This document shows, piece after piece, positions 1 through 12,289 of a stretch of DNA of 64,000 nt; position 1 is the stretch's first letter; the number at the start of each line of letters is the position of its first letter. The translations under genes were made by a program, and so were the position numbers. This stretch comes from Takakia lepidozioides (Eukaryota; Streptophyta; Takakiopsida; Takakiales; Takakiaceae), in contig CM060734.1 in NCBI GenBank assembly GCA_030704615.1, positions 4,278,001-4,342,000 of the forward strand. Direction: 5' to 3'. Under the pieces are notes generated by a model. The model made no database searches, had not been told where the DNA came from, and saw nothing but the letters and a program-made list of their open reading frames with translations.

Positions 1-9
1 ACAAATACC

Positions 10-30
10 CAACCACTGGGCTACCGACTC
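10..30 (-). repeat. Possible SINE/tRNA-like A-box remnant
   Basis: The reverse complement of positions 14-25 reads TAGCCCAGTGGT, the same A-box-like string found in the SINE copies at 33.9 and 35.2 kb. No B box can be seen because the window begins here. It may be the edge of another SINE or chance. Confidence 0.25.
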
Positions 31-479
31 AAGTGCAGGTAGAAGGTTTGCTATCATCCAAATGCAAGAAAAGAAAATAAGCCAGAAATACAGAAAGCAG
101 GAGTAAAAAGCCAGTAATATTCACTGATCCTTTCGATTGTCATCTTGCCACCATCGTCACCATCAAGGGCTTCTCTGCCTATTTGCTCTGTTCTTGAAGT
201 CGTCACCTCAGATTGGAATGCGAGCCCTCCTGACATTGGAGACTTGGCAATCTTAAGGTATCGCTCTCCTGCAGCCCAGCCATTCTTTTATTGGCGATTT
301 ATCGCCAAATTGCGACTTTGAACGGCCTCTCATTTTACAATAATTGGGACGTTATGGCGCACGCGCGAGCTGACCGGTGGGCCTTGCGCACGGACGCCCG
401 GCTCCCCCCCACCCGGACCCCCCCCCGCCCGCCGCTGCGCGCAGTCGCCTAGCCGCGCCCGCTGCTGCCGCAGGCGCAG

Positions 480-720
480 CACCCGCGGCCCACCAGCCGC
501 GCCCCCGGTCCGCCGCGGCCAGTCAGCTGCCCTCCAGTCCGCTTCCCCTCAGTCCGCCAGACCGCCAGTCTGCCGGCCAGTCCACTGTGCACGCCAGGCC
601 GCTGTGCCAGTCCCCTCACGTCCACCCTGCCAGTTTGCCCGCCAGTCCGCTGCCCATGAGTCCGCTTTCCTCCAGTCCACTGATGATGCCGCATCTGGAC
701 CGTCCGTTCGTAAATGCCAT
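480..720. repeat. Degenerate CAGTCCGC-type repeat, left side of MULE
   Basis: This C-rich stretch is an irregular repetition of CAGTC followed by CGC, TGC or CAC at spacings of about 10-15 bases. The same core recurs at 3.38-3.96 kb and, in the other orientation, at 4.75-4.93 and 5.3-5.56 kb. All four stretches surround the MULE genes, so the repeat is probably element-specific. Proline-rich ORFs crossing it are compositional artefacts. Confidence 0.6.
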
Positions 721-810
721 CTGAGCCCTCCATTTTTAGGGCATGAATTCAAACCTTATCCCTGCCGCCTGCCACTTGTCAGCAGCCGCGAACGTGCGCA
801 CTGATGCTCC

Positions 811-3292
811 TTGCACGTTGTCCATCGTGTCCAGTGTACTGCGGCGCGTTTCTTGCAGGTTCTGAAGCGTGTCCTCTGTGCTGTACAGGGCATGGACGTG
901 GAAGCAGAAGACGACGATGTACTGAAAACGAGAAGTTGGATTATACGGCCTCTTCGACAAAGTTTGCAAACACCCAAACCAGGACCCTTCAACACGAAGG
1001 ACCTCCATTGGAAGAGAGACATGCAATATGGTTATATGGGTGCGCGAGTGAATGTTCAGAAGGCCTGCATACCGTGGGATAGAGTTGATGACTTTCTCCT
1101 TGGAGAGGAGAGTTTGGTGGACTACCCCACTCAGTTTTGGGTGAATGTCCATACTAAAGTGCAACCCGACATGCTAAAAGAGCCGAGAGCCAACAGTTTT
1201 CTGAACAGTATCATATGTGCACCATCCTCATCGTCCTTTTGTAGTCTGATTGCATGTCTATTGCCATTTTTCGTACCCACGTACTGTGATTTCATGCTTC
1301 CAGAAGTCGATGGATATCGATTGTGATTTTTATGTGGACGTATCAATGCTGCTACGGTCCAGATGACAAGCGCACCAACAATGCGATAGTGGAGGATCCC
1401 AAACTAAAACGTGGAGGACCTCTTGTGCTGGAACATCTCACCCTCATAAAGGCCCAAGAAGAAAGAAGTCGAAATATGGAGAGTCTTACAAGCGTGGTTG
1501 CCAATGTTGTTTCAAGGTCCAGCAATGCTATCTCGCCCTCGACATTTGTGTCCTCACGTACTACAACAACATGGAGCATACAGACGCGAAAGGGAACGCC
1601 TGTCATAGGAAGTCCGCTGAGTTCAGGAACACTCGCCACGCCTATGCACCACACATTAGCGAGGAATTGAAAGCATGGGTCATGGAGTGTCTGTGCCGAG
1701 GCCTGTCAGTTGCCCAAATCATGATGGAACATTAAGAGCACGTCATGAACAATACCGGGTTGGGGGATGCATGGACATAGGACGATTTTTTGTTAGAGCA
1801 GGATGTGCGCAACCTGGCCGAGAAATGGGCGTGACAAATATTCAAAAAACATGCCAACGATGTGGAGAGTGTCCGCATGTGGAAAGACCAGAACCCGAAA
1901 TCGGTCTTCTTCTATCAAGAAGAAGAGAAATTGGTACCAACATTCAAGCACTGCGACTTAACATTCACAATCGGCATACAGACTGAGTGGCAGAAGAAGC
2001 GAATGCTTCAATTAGGCCATGCACGTATCGTTGCATGCGATGCAACCTTCGGGACAAATCACCACAAGGTACTCTTCATCCCTTTCACAATTTATTCGCT
2101 TGCACAACTAGTGGATGTGCACACACTGGCAGCATCTGACATTGTGCATCTGAACAGTTCCCATTGTACACGTTGATGGTCTTCGACGAGTGGCTTAATG
2201 GTATACCAGTTGCGTACATCATATCCACGCGTGAGCGGACAACAGACCTGGTGCCGTGGATGGCAACCTTGCGGGACTCACTCCTCGCAGAAATGCCGGA
2301 CTTGCGACCCAATGCCTTCATTGTGGACGATGCTGACGCCGAAATAAACGCCATTACGTAAGTGCTGCTTGTTTTATTTTACGCTACCACACTGAGCAGT
2401 AGAAGATGCAGATGAGGTTTCAAACTTATCTTGAAGGCAAGACTGAGGATGGGGAAAGGCAAAATGACTGGGCGTAGAGTGGATTGGCTTATATGGGAAC
2501 TCACAGGCCATGTGCTAACACACTACTGGTATGCAATTCACCTAAAGACGCACAGATTCATAAGAAATGACAAACAGAAGAAATACATGTCCAGTTCTGT
2601 GCTTGCGGCACGCGACATCCCAGCTTGCAATGTCACTCTTCCGTTCCATCCTGGGCAACCAGCCTATGTTCTAAGCACCAATCACCCAAACACAACTTAC
2701 ATTGTTTACAACCCCGGCTTCTTGCACTTGCCCATGGGCAATGAAGGGCAATTTGTGCAAGCATCAAGTCCGAGTCCTGAAGTTGCTTCATCCACACTTG
2801 CAGGATGGACTCATAGTGCGCGTTTGTGGCACGGCGCTGGGAACCATTCATGGAGGATTGCATAATGTGTTCAGGGTTTGTGCAAGTGGCGATGACGACC
2901 CTTCCACAGATGACTTCCCCTATGATGTGGAGCCTGTCCTCGTACCATCCTCCATGGACGAAGAATTTGCAGACATACTTCGCATTGTTGGTGACGACAA
3001 ATACCTAGAGAAGCATGTGTTGTCTTTTCTTCGAATCTGTAGGGGGCAGCTTATTGATATTCTCGCCAAGAGTGCTGCAGGAATGTTGCACCCTGCGGCA
3101 GCAAAGAGCTTGCATTCTGTAAATGACAACAACAATATATTGCTGAAAAGGAAACGGGATTTCGTTGAGGCATGGAAAACGCGACCCAGAGTCTTGCGCA
3201 AAACATGGAAGAGGGTTGGTGCCCCAACACCTGCAGCACACATATACTTCACAATCCGGAGGGTTGCAGACCGTATACCAGTTGTAAAGTAG
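811..3292 (+). pseudogene. MULE (Mutator-like) transposase, degenerate
   Basis: Remains of a MURA-type DDE transposase. Around 1.47-1.74 kb one frame encodes a Cys/His-rich N-terminal zinc-binding segment (GCQCCFKVQQC, later NACHR). The same frame continues through three stops (about 1735, 1780, 1830) into the catalytic core. The first Asp is in CDATFGTN (2039-2041) and a second Asp lies in VDDADAEINA (about 2320-2345). A GTAAGT donor follows at about 2359. After a one-base shift near 2700 comes a SWIM zinc finger, CTCPWAMKGNLCKH (Cys at 2723 and 2729, Cys 2756, His 2762), then a basic C-terminal region ending at a stop at 3292. Domain order (zinc finger, DDE, SWIM) is that of plant MULE/FAR1-type transposases. 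Stops and shifts mean it cannot make full-length protein. The gene is convergent with the Ulp1-like gene downstream, as in plant MULEs that carry a C48 protease. Confidence 0.8.
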
Positions 3293-3376
3293 AGTTAAAA
3301 ATGTAAGAAATGTTACGCGATCATTCTCCCGATGAAATAAATAAATTTTTTGCAGTACGATTGCATGTGCACAAGA

Positions 3377-3960
3377 CTTTCAACCTGTCTCTAAGCCAGT
3401 CGGGATTTCGTTTGAACCAGTCTGCTGAACCAGTCTGTTGTACCAGTCTCCAACCAATCTTCTGAACCAGTCTGCTGAACCAGGCTTCTGCTCAGTCTAC
3501 TGCCACTCTTCCAACCATTGTGCTCATAGGCTGGTAAACAATCTGACATGTCCATCAGCATGAAAACAAAGTATTCAGGGTGTGGAGTATCATGTCTCCT
3601 GAGCAGACCAGTCTCCTGGTTCTGAACTGGCCTGCACTCGGCTGACCAGTGACCCTCAGGCGGTCTGCCCATCAGACTCGCCATTCAGAGTACGCTGGAC
3701 CCTCACTTACTCTGCTGACCAGACTTGACAGACTACTGGCCAATGCCATCCGCCTGTACTCTAGCACTCCGGTGACTCTCGGCAGTCTGCTGAGCAGTGG
3801 ATTCTCACCACACATGTTGTTCAGACTAGGACTCATGGTTCCCAATCCCATCTGCCAGTCTGCCGGACTCTGCCAGGCTGGAGGACTCTCCTCAGTCTGT
3901 CGGACTCTCCTCTTCCAATGAGTCTTCCCAGCAACCTGTTGTTAGTCTTCCCAGCCGTCT
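3377..3960. repeat. CAGTCTGCTGAAC-type degenerate tandem repeat
   Basis: Repetition of CCAGTCTGCTGAAC and variants (for example CCAGTCTCC, GGCAGTCTGC) fills this stretch between the transposase stop and the protease gene. It is the same family as the repeats at 0.48-0.72, 4.75-4.93 and 5.3-5.56 kb. No ORF here has domain content. Confidence 0.65.
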
Positions 3961-4269
3961 GCTGACGGTTTTGTAACCTATCGGCTCAAACTAGAGTGTC
4001 CATCAGCAGATTGACATTGCAGGTGGATACATTCACATGTATTCTTCATATATTCTTTAGTCTTCGAAACAACAGACTGACAGTGCAGTAACAATGTAGT
4101 GCCCAGAGGCATCAACAATATTCATCATTCACTGAAACAATACAGTGCCCAGAGACATCAACAATATTCATCATTCACCAATGGATCAGTAAGCGAAGGC
4201 ATAAGCACTTTTTATTTCGGTACAAAAACTTCACATGACACGTACAAACACTACATCCGAGCCTCACAA

Positions 4270-5304
4270 CTATCTACCAGCTTTCTCCAAACATTCCAAA
4301 CCGTGCACAATATATTTTGCACATTGCAGTCGCTGGCCAAGTGAAAACTTATAAGTAAAGTAGGTCGCAGTGAAAGGCACTCCTCTCTCTGCCTTTTTAC
4401 TCTTGTCAACCTTTCCTCGCGATTTCACCCATTCATAAAAAACTTGAATGAATGACATGACGTAAAAGCCACATTCCCAACTGAATGGTTGTTTTGGCAC
4501 TTCAGGTTGGTGCAATTGAAATGCACAAACAACCTCCTGCCACTCTGGAGCCTCATGCGAGTAGCCCAAGCATTCGGCATGCAGCCTCCGAATCCATGGC
4601 ATAATGAATGGAGCATGATGCAGTCTCTTGATAGAGTTCAGGTGAGTGTAGGACCCTTTCCGAAGGTCGATGCATAGAAGACTCCAGTGCCCCCTGCAAT
4701 GGGTATCAGGCAGCATTACATCACAAAAGGGAAATACTGACCAGACCAAACAGTGCCAACAGACTCAGCATACTTAGCAGACACCCTCATCAGTCTTCTG
4801 TCTAGTCCACTCACGCCCAACACACTGGGTCTTCTACACAGTCCAGGAGACTGAGCGGACCGAGTGGACAGAGCAGACAGAGCGGACTGAGCAGAATGAG
4901 CCGACTGAGCAGATAGAACAGACGACACAGGGGAGTCCTTACTCTTTATCAATCGGAGCCAAAATAAACTCGCAGTCTTTTAGGTCCTTGCCATGCTGCT
5001 CACTGCTGAAGGCAGCATGAAGGTTATCCAGTAGTTTTTTGCGTGGCCCCTCCTAGTGGATCTTCATCACCGCCCACGTCCACGTTGGCAGAAGAGCTAC
5101 CACCTTCGAATCAGCCAACTTTTCATAGAAGCGACACCATAGCTCCAGCAGTCTATCCGTGCACTCGGACTCAACCTTGTTAATTGTCTTCAGGTCACCA
5201 TGGTCAACTCCGCATTCAAAACGTGGGTCCCCCTTATAAAAGTGCAACATGGAACCACCGGCATCCACTTCATTACGATGTAGTTTATCAAACCGAGAAG
5301 TCAA
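4270..5304 (-). CDS. Ulp1-like C48 cysteine protease carried by MULE (one in-frame stop)
   Basis: A two-exon minus-strand gene. Exon 1 runs from the ATG at 5304 to 4943, exon 2 from 4693 to the stop at 4270. The intron, 4694-4942, has GT-AG ends, and splicing joins a codon cleanly to give IDKEGHWSLLCIDL, the entry to the SUMO-protease catalytic core. Catalytic His is in GHWSLL. The position that is usually Asp lies in HLNSI and is Asn here. Gln and Cys are in QPFSWECGFYVM with normal spacing (Gln six residues before Cys). The family cleaves SUMO or ubiquitin-like isopeptide bonds; in plants such domains ride in Kaonashi-type MULEs, matching the neighbouring transposase. A TAG interrupts exon 1 at 5053-5055. 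Further N-terminal exons may lie in the 5.9-8.1 kb minus-strand remnants. Activity is doubtful because of the stop and the Asp-to-Asn change. Confidence 0.75.
4745..4935. repeat. GACTGAGCAGAC repeats inside the protease intron
   Basis: Most of the 249-bp intron is a run of GAGCAGACTGAGC-type units, the reverse complement of the CAGTC repeats at 0.48-0.72 and 3.38-3.96 kb. The gene is on the minus strand, so the repeat reads CTCAGTCCGCT in transcript sense. Confidence 0.65.
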
Positions 5305-5560
5305 TCTGCACAGACCAGAGCAGACTGAGGTAAAGCCCCTGTACTTGTCAGACAGACGAGAAGACTGACCAGACGAGAAGACCGAGCAGACTGACTGACC
5401 AGACTATGTTAAGAGTATGTGAAGACTCTCTAAGACCGACAATAACATGAAACTGTGTAAAGGAGATGGGACTGAGCAGACTAACATGACCGAGCAGACC
5501 AAAAAGTATGAGAAGACAGATCAGCAGAGAATAGCAGGAGACTGGGCTGTTTCTTTGGAG
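5305..5560. repeat. GAGCAGACTGACCAGAC repeats upstream of protease
   Basis: Fourth block of the same degenerate repeat family, in the orientation of the intron block, directly upstream of the protease start codon. It lies where the promoter of that gene would be. Confidence 0.55.
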
Positions 5561-5931
5561 GATCTATAATATACTATTCCACATGGATGAAAAGTCTTAG
5601 AGGCAAATGAAAGCTGTTTTTTCATCCATCCAATTGGATAACCAGTTGGCGCGAGTTGTCATTTCATCCATCCAGCTCCTCAAGGCGAATTCCAGGATTT
5701 TTCATCCATCCAAGAAGTAGAAATGCAAATAATAGGCCTTGTGAGTGCCGTCGACTCAATAATTTGACCCCGCTGCTAATCAGCTCCATAAATCACCAAA
5801 CTTGGTGACAAACTACAATTATATACCCCGTATGAGCCTGTAAATTCTCAGCTCCATCAGTGGTAAAAAGTTGCACTTCTCGTCACTCGTCGTTTTTTCG
5901 CTACACACATATTTTGTGGTATATTTGGAAA
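5561..5931. other. Non-coding stretch with CATCCATCC motifs
   Basis: Three TTTCATCCATCCA motifs lie between about 5615 and 5715. Similar CATCC/GGATG strings occur in the terminal repeats of the element at 24.57-25.64 kb. No gene is seen. Confidence 0.4.
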
Positions 5932-8116
5932 TCAAATCCATGGTGATGGCTCTGGGGTCTTTGACCCTGCCACTAAGTCATAGGTTGTCCAGAGTCCCCT
6001 CCAGTTGTCCCACACCGCTAACAAGTCCACGCTTCGCCGTTTAAAGTCGTCCTGACTTGTTGTCATTCCGATGCGGCCAATTGCTTTGTTGCGATATTTC
6101 ATCGTTATACATGTCGCTTCCACCAATTGCCAAGCTCCTCGCCGTGTGTTTCTACTGGACTTGAAAGGCGGGAGAAAAGAGGGATCACAATCTGGGACTG
6201 GAACAGTCGTTCTGTATTGTTTGAACAAGATTAACTCGCCGTTTCTGGTACCGAATTGGCAGCCTAATCTGCTGTCGATGCAGCTTCCTACGGTCATCTT
6301 GACGCTAGAGTTCCACTCCATGGTCGTCGCAGACAGTGTCTAATTTCCTACGTGCTTTACCAATGATTTCCAGACAACTAACAAACTAACATGTTTTGGC
6401 AGTACAATGCCGAAACCGCTTGTCTTATGATCAAAAACGATCTGAAAAGAAAAAAAAAAAAGTGTACCAATATATGCATCTACATCATGTATTGGAGAAC
6501 TGTCGCTTAATTGAGGTATCTTGGGGGTGCCAACTACCGTTTGCAACTGTTGGTGTGCAATACATAGCCATTCAAGGGCTCGCTTGAGTTGTAGGTTTGG
6601 CATGTGACATGTTATTATTAGTGTGCATAAAGTTGGAGCTTTGGATTATGAGTTGAGTGCTGATATCGGTGGGGGTTAGTATGTCATAATCAGGCATGCA
6701 ATATCGATCCCATATGCAATATAAATGTGGTACAGATCAGGCAAAGCTGAGGTAATGGAAAGAGAATATAAGCTGGAATGAGAAGTAATGAGTATGAGTT
6801 GAGTGCTGATATCGGTGGGGGTTAGTATGACATAATCAGGCATGCAATATAGATCCCATGTGCAATATAAATGCTGTACAGAGGCAAAGTTGAGGTAATG
6901 GAAGGAAAATAAGCTGGATTGAGAAGTAATGAGTATAAGTTGAGTGCTGATATGGGTTGGGGTTAGTATGTTGTAGTCAGGCATGCAATATAGGTCCCAT
7001 ATGCAATATAAATCTAGTGCATAGGCAAAGTTGAGGTAATGGAACGAAAATAAGCTGGAACGAGATGTAATGGAATTGGGGTTGGCGGGTGAGCGACTTA
7101 TCAGGGCTGATTGAGCAGCGAAGCCTAGCAACAGTTTGATGTGAAGCTGCCATTAAATGGGCCAACAATTCCAGCAGGTAGAGTCAAAAGGTCGCATTCT
7201 ATTGTTGCCATCCAGGCTCCGGGGGGGAGGCCATTTCCCTGGACCAAACCATGCGCTGAAGGTATGACAGGTCCAGGTCGTAGGAAAGAGGCTGAGAGAG
7301 CCCGTGTATTGCATTGAATTCATGTAGGATCCTGTCTCTGTCTTCGGAGCTCGGTCAATAGGGACCAGATCTGTTGATGAGCATTTGGGGGCACTGTGGG
7401 TCTCCATTCTTGCAGGTGCACAACTTGTATGAGGTCATGGGAGTCTGTAGAGTAGGTGGCAGTTGTAACCAGGCGCCACTTTGTAAATTCTCTGACCTAG
7501 AAGTCCACATGGGTGGGGTTGGAGCCCCATTCACGGACCATAACAGCAATATCAATAGGCACCATCCAGCCAAATGACGTCCTGGTATCTATAAACTTGT
7601 TCATCTTCGAATTTAATCGCTGGGTAGATGACCAAATCCCCTTCTGTTGCTTGAGCTTGTGCTGCAAGGATGCCCGAGAAGATTTGGTTGTAGTCAATGG
7701 AGAACGGCCTTCCATGCCCAAATCACATGAAGCGTAGCAGGGCAGCTCCCTGTCCTTACGTGAATTCTTCCAACCAGAGCTTGTTGGTCTTATGATGTTG
7801 ACCAGTATGGGTGGTGGTACCATCATGCTCCTCAAAGCAGATATCCATGGAGAGGTCCAATTCTCTCCAGTAGAGGGCCTCTTAGCAGTTTTCTTTTGAT
7901 TTCTCTCGGTGGCAACTTGTGGTCAAAGCGGTAGTCAACAATTGCTGTAACTCTGCTGAGGGCCAATGGAGGTGGATATTGTTCGTAACCACGGGATTGT
8001 GCTCTGGTTTTAGAGGTTAACTTTTTGAATAGTTTGTCAGTTGCTAAATTGACAAGTGCTTTAAAACGATCCAGCCAGATGCTATCCTCTGCCGAGAACT
8101 CAAGAGACCCACCCAC
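5932..8116 (-). pseudogene. Unrecognised protein-coding remnants, minus strand
   Basis: Several minus-strand reading frames look coding but match no family I recognise: 8116-7832, 7835-7497, 7573-7153 and 6321-5932. In the 7.57-7.15 kb piece one frame carries a Cys-containing stretch (KLCTCKNGDPQCPQML) and continues through a TGA near 7355 into a second charged, coherent segment, which suggests one decayed gene. The strand matches the Ulp1-like gene 0.6 kb downstream, so these may be its N-terminal exons or a third gene of the same MULE. The tandem repeat at 6.64-7.08 kb interrupts the region. Function unknown. Confidence 0.35.
6640..7075. repeat. Three-copy tandem repeat, about 140-147 bp unit
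   Basis: Three successive units each contain TGAGTTGAGTGCTGATAT, a GGGGTTAGTATG box, CAGGCATGCAATAT and AGTTGAGGTAATGGAA, starting near 6650, 6796 and 6935. ORFs across it are a by-product of the repetition. Confidence 0.8.
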
Positions 8117-11100
8117 TGGCCGTAGTTTAACTGCGTGGGTTGTGTTGGCTCTGCTATGTGCTGATCCCTCATCCTCATGCGGCCTCTCCTGGAATGGATG
8201 CGCCAGTCCTAGTGGATAGTCCGGAATTGCTCAAGCCAGTGGATTGAGGACTAGTATCAGAGCCAGGGGCATTTGCTACGTAGAAGATGTTGAAGACTCT
8301 TTCTTCTTCTGTCAAGTAACCTTCGGGATATTCTTCGCTGATGTTGGTGGGTACTCAGTAGAGTGGATCTTGTTCGGGAGATGCTTGAATTCGTGCTGGA
8401 ATAGCGATTTGAACGTTTGTACCATCTGGATGTAGGATGAGCCTAGGCGTTTCAGCATTCACGCAATGTTGGAGTCGTTCGTTTTCCTGCCCAAAGGGTG
8501 GCGCGTTTGTATCATATTGGAGCTCCCCATGGTTATGTAGTGCAGCTGCTATTGTTACGTTGTCATCAAAACCCTGTGTAGAACTAATGCGAGTTGTCCT
8601 GATATGGCTGTCTAGGTTAAAAGAAACTGAGAGCAGGGGGTCCTACCATGTCGTGTCTGTTTGTGTGTAAACTGGTAAGCAGAAGCGAGCATGCAGTTGA
8701 GTCCGGCAGAAACGTGGTACGAAGAGTGCAGCTTGAGTATCCATAGCCTGTTGCGAGAGCAGAGATTGGAGATAGTATAGCCGAGATGCTAAATAAAAAA
8801 AACAAAAATACTCGTAAAAGGTGGCAATATAAGGTGGAGACCTAAAACTTCATAAGTAGTTGGGCATGTAGCAGAGGTTTGCTGAAGGGGGAATGCGGCT
8901 ATCATAAAAGATTTAGGTCAGCAGCAGGAGCTCAGCCTCCACCACCACCCGGCTAAGTCATCACCACACCCTAGCTAGCTTGCCACTACATAACTGGTTG
9001 GAAGGTTCTAGAAGTTGCCCAAAGATACAGGTCAGACCGCGAACAGCAGCGTAGGAGGACCAACAACAGTACATGGGGAAGGTTCTAGAAGTTGCCCAAA
9101 GATAGAGGTCAGACCGCGAATAACAGCGTGGGAGGACCAACACGAGGAGGAGGCTCGCTATGGGGGTTGGCGGTAGAGGCTGGCGGGGGTGGCGGCAACT
9201 AGGACCAGCAGGAGGAGGGAGGCTCCAGGGAGGCTCTGTATGGGATCTTGCTACCTAAGTTCTCTACTTCATGTCATTGTTATTCTATCTATTCTTTGTG
9301 TCCCTGGGTGACAAGGGTTGGGCACGAACAGGAGGGTTGAGGGTCTAAAACTATGTTATACAGGGGATTTTATGGCGAGTTATATGTCAACATATATTTT
9401 TATCATGTTGCAAGACGTGTATGTGACTATAATTTTTCTCACATCTGCAACAGAGTTTATTATATTCCATTACGACGCCGAATGAGTCTACACTGATTTT
9501 GTAAAAGATCCAAGGTGAATATGCGCGACACCACAATGGTTTATAAAGCAAATTTGTTGGATATTTATAGATAAAGTGTCCTTTGAGTGCCCTCTTTTAT
9601 CTTTGAAAACAGGCGTCAGAGCCCCTTGGTTGAGTGACATGACTCGTCTCAATAGGAACAGGGCGTCGGTCCCCTTTTATTTAAAAAAACCAAAAGTGCA
9701 AAATTGATAGTGAGGTGAATGGACTCTGTCAAAAGAAAGAACAATACGATCCATGTGTTTCACAAGGACTGCGCTCAGTGGCGAGCTGCACTCTGACTCC
9801 GTGTCTGGGGTGGTGGTGGGTCATGATTTTCCAAAGCAGTTAACTGATCATAAATTATAGTTACTTCTTACCTCTAGCACCAGGTAACATAGCCCTTCAA
9901 ATAAGCTAAATTTGTAGTTGGCAGTAGCTATTTAGGTGACCCTAAAATGGAAAAATAAAATAAAAAATGGAGGTGCAGCAAGTTGAGGGGTGGATGATGC
10001 TTGCATGCCCATGGTGAACTCTACCTACTCGGCTCACCCCTGTCTCTTCTCAACCCTGTAAATGCTTTATAGCACAAGACCCAAATGAGGTACCCAAAAA
10101 AGGTAACAAAAGAGCAATAGAAGTGGTGCAAAATCAAATTAATCTAGGTAGATGAACTCTACTGAAAATTGTTCCCAACTACAAAACCACATAAAGAGCT
10201 TTCCAATGGTTTTGGCCTATCATGTTGCACCCAGCCTAAAAATGCTCTGACACTTTCCAAAAAATGGGTGGTACATGTGTGCATCACAAATGGGTCATTG
10301 CACCACAGTGGGGCCTTAACCCTAGTACCAAGGCAGTGTAGACGTTGTGGCATGTTGATCACTTGGTTTGCTTGCCCTTGCATCTCACACTCCTGCCCTG
10401 CAGACACTTGCACAAAGATGATACAGTAGTACAGCAGTACAGAGAGTCATATCTACAGCACTTGGGACCTGTATTAAGTATTGCTAGCCAATACTATATT
10501 TTTGCAGCCTAACTCTCATCGGTCATTGCAGCAACCTGTTGTCCAGTATTTAAGGTATTTAGATACGTCTTCTCATATCTTCCTAATCACGGCAACTTCC
10601 AACGAGAGATTTCTCCGACTTAGGTGGATTGAACCTTACGAAAAAAGATTCATACCTTCTAGCATGTGCCGTGAATCCAACTTACTCTTGTCATCAGTCT
10701 GATCTAGGCCCAAAGCTGACGTTAGTGGATGTCCATCCTTTGAGGCGGTGAGTGAGCGATCAAGTGTTCATCTTCAGTATAATATCATGATAACTGAAAA
10801 CCCTGCGATTCACCTCTGGCTTGATATAGTTAATATTCCCTTAGTCACTATACTCGTGGGAGAAGACTACGATTACCCGACGAGTTGAATGCAAGCGTGG
10901 GAGCCTTGCTGGTGCGGTCGCCGAGGATGGCCGTACAGGCGGGGCGCGTTGTCAAATCCCCACCCCCCGCTGCTCCCCTCTCACCCGCAAGCCTGTATTC
11001 TATTATAAGTGAAAAAAAAATCAAAGGGTTGGCAAGAAGTGGATGGTAGTATGGTGGCTAGGAGATTTGCATAACAATGACAAGTACTGGGGTTCAGATC

Positions 11101-11240
11101 GTCGCAGTCAAAGCTCATTGAGTGTTTGGTTGCACATGCGACTAATTATTGTATTTTTCCATCTCCAAAATAATTCTAAGTCCAAGCTCCCCTGTTCCCA
11201 TGCCAGCTCCCCTATCCCTGTCCCTTGTCCTCCCTCCCCT
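8117..11240. other. Region without recognised genes
   Basis: No ORF here has recognisable domains on either strand. Contents seen: the 77-bp direct duplication at 9.0-9.14 kb, an A+T-rich part at 9.35-10.15 kb, and a G+C-rich patch at 10.9-11.0 kb. Confidence 0.5.
9001..9141. repeat. 77-bp direct duplication
   Basis: GAAGGTTCTAGAAGTTGCCC followed by AAAGATA and GGTCAGACCGCGAA occurs at 9001 and again at 9078, with few differences over about 65 bases. Confidence 0.85.
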
Positions 11241-11244
11241 GTTC

Positions 11245-11430
11245 CCGGTCCCCGGTCCCCTCCTCGCCCCCTGGAACATGGCTTGCTCCCATGTTCATGG
11301 TCCCGTTCACCTCCTCGCCCCATGGAACATGGCTCTGTTCCCGGTCCTTGGTCCCCTCCTCGCCCCCTGGAACGTGGCTTGTTCCCCTGTTCCTGATCCC
11401 TGGTCCCCTCCTCGTTCCCCTGTCCCAATG
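11245..11430. repeat. Minisatellite, about 60-bp C-rich unit
   Basis: Three units share CCTCCTCGCCCC, TGGAACATGGC and a GTTCC or CATGGTCCC tail. They give mirror-like ORFs on both strands, which are not genes. Confidence 0.7.
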
Positions 11431-11586
11431 GGGAGCAAGGATTGAGGAGCGGGAATAAAAGAGCAAAATTGGAGAATGTTTGGGAACATGGTCCTAAAGG
11501 TGGGGAGCATGAGGAGGGAAGGTGTGGAGCGTTCCCCACCTTCCCAGTGGGTGGGGAATGAGAAGGCTTCGAGCTCCGGCCAGCGG

Positions 11587-12253
11587 GCAAAAATACATAT
11601 ATAGTATGGTGTATTTTAGCAATGTGCAATGTGTATGAGCAATGTATTTGGTATGTGCATTGTGTTGTAATTGTGATCCATTGTGAAGGTCAATTTTTTT
11701 CCTCAGGTTATTTAACCTGGCACTCACAGACTCGAGCTGATCTTTCTCGAGTGATAAAAAAAGGAAGATACAAACACACAAGTTCTCTCAAACTCACATA
11801 CTTGCACATGAAAACATCACTCATATATCAAGTCGAGCCAAGTGCACCCCACGCCATGGGGAATCCACACTACGGCGCCATAGCTAGACGCGGTGAGGCT
11901 CAACTCGAGAAAGATGAGCCCACCGCGATCTGCCGTGAAGATAACAACGCCAAGTGCCCAAACATATATTGGCCCCTGGATTGACACTTGGATCAATCCC
12001 AAATGTCAATATATAAAAGCTAGCTATTTCTTAGCTAACTTCACACAAGTGGTAAAATAACTTGACAAGCTACATATTCTCAATTTCTTTGTTATCTGTC
12101 TTTCCACATTTCTTGCATGTATGCAACCGGCAACACAACGTGTCTACACCTTGATTAATGCGCTCTGCTAGTGTTGTTCGTTCAGACGCTGGAGTCAGCT
12201 TTCTGGCCAAGCATTTAGATGATAGAAGCGCCCACAGAAAGCAACATCACATC
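11587..12253 (+). repeat. Inverted repeat arm A
   Basis: This 667-bp segment is present in reverse complement at 15271-15937 with only scattered mismatches. It contains CTCGAG-rich and GGCGCC-containing sequence and no convincing ORF. Its outer end (GCAAAAATACATATATAGTA) is also the start of the copy at 25.64 kb. Together with B/B' it forms the foldback block. Confidence 0.9.
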
Positions 12254-12289
12254 CAAAGACCCCTATGCAGATGAACAAATTAGTCTCTG

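Noticed and set aside
377-804. Overlapping Pro/Ala/Arg-rich ORFs on both strands
   Set aside because: They are produced by the G+C-rich CAGTC repeat; no domain and no coding asymmetry.
11108-11629. 173-aa minus-strand ORF and 117-aa plus-strand ORF
   Set aside because: Both come from the C-rich minisatellite at 11.25-11.43 kb.
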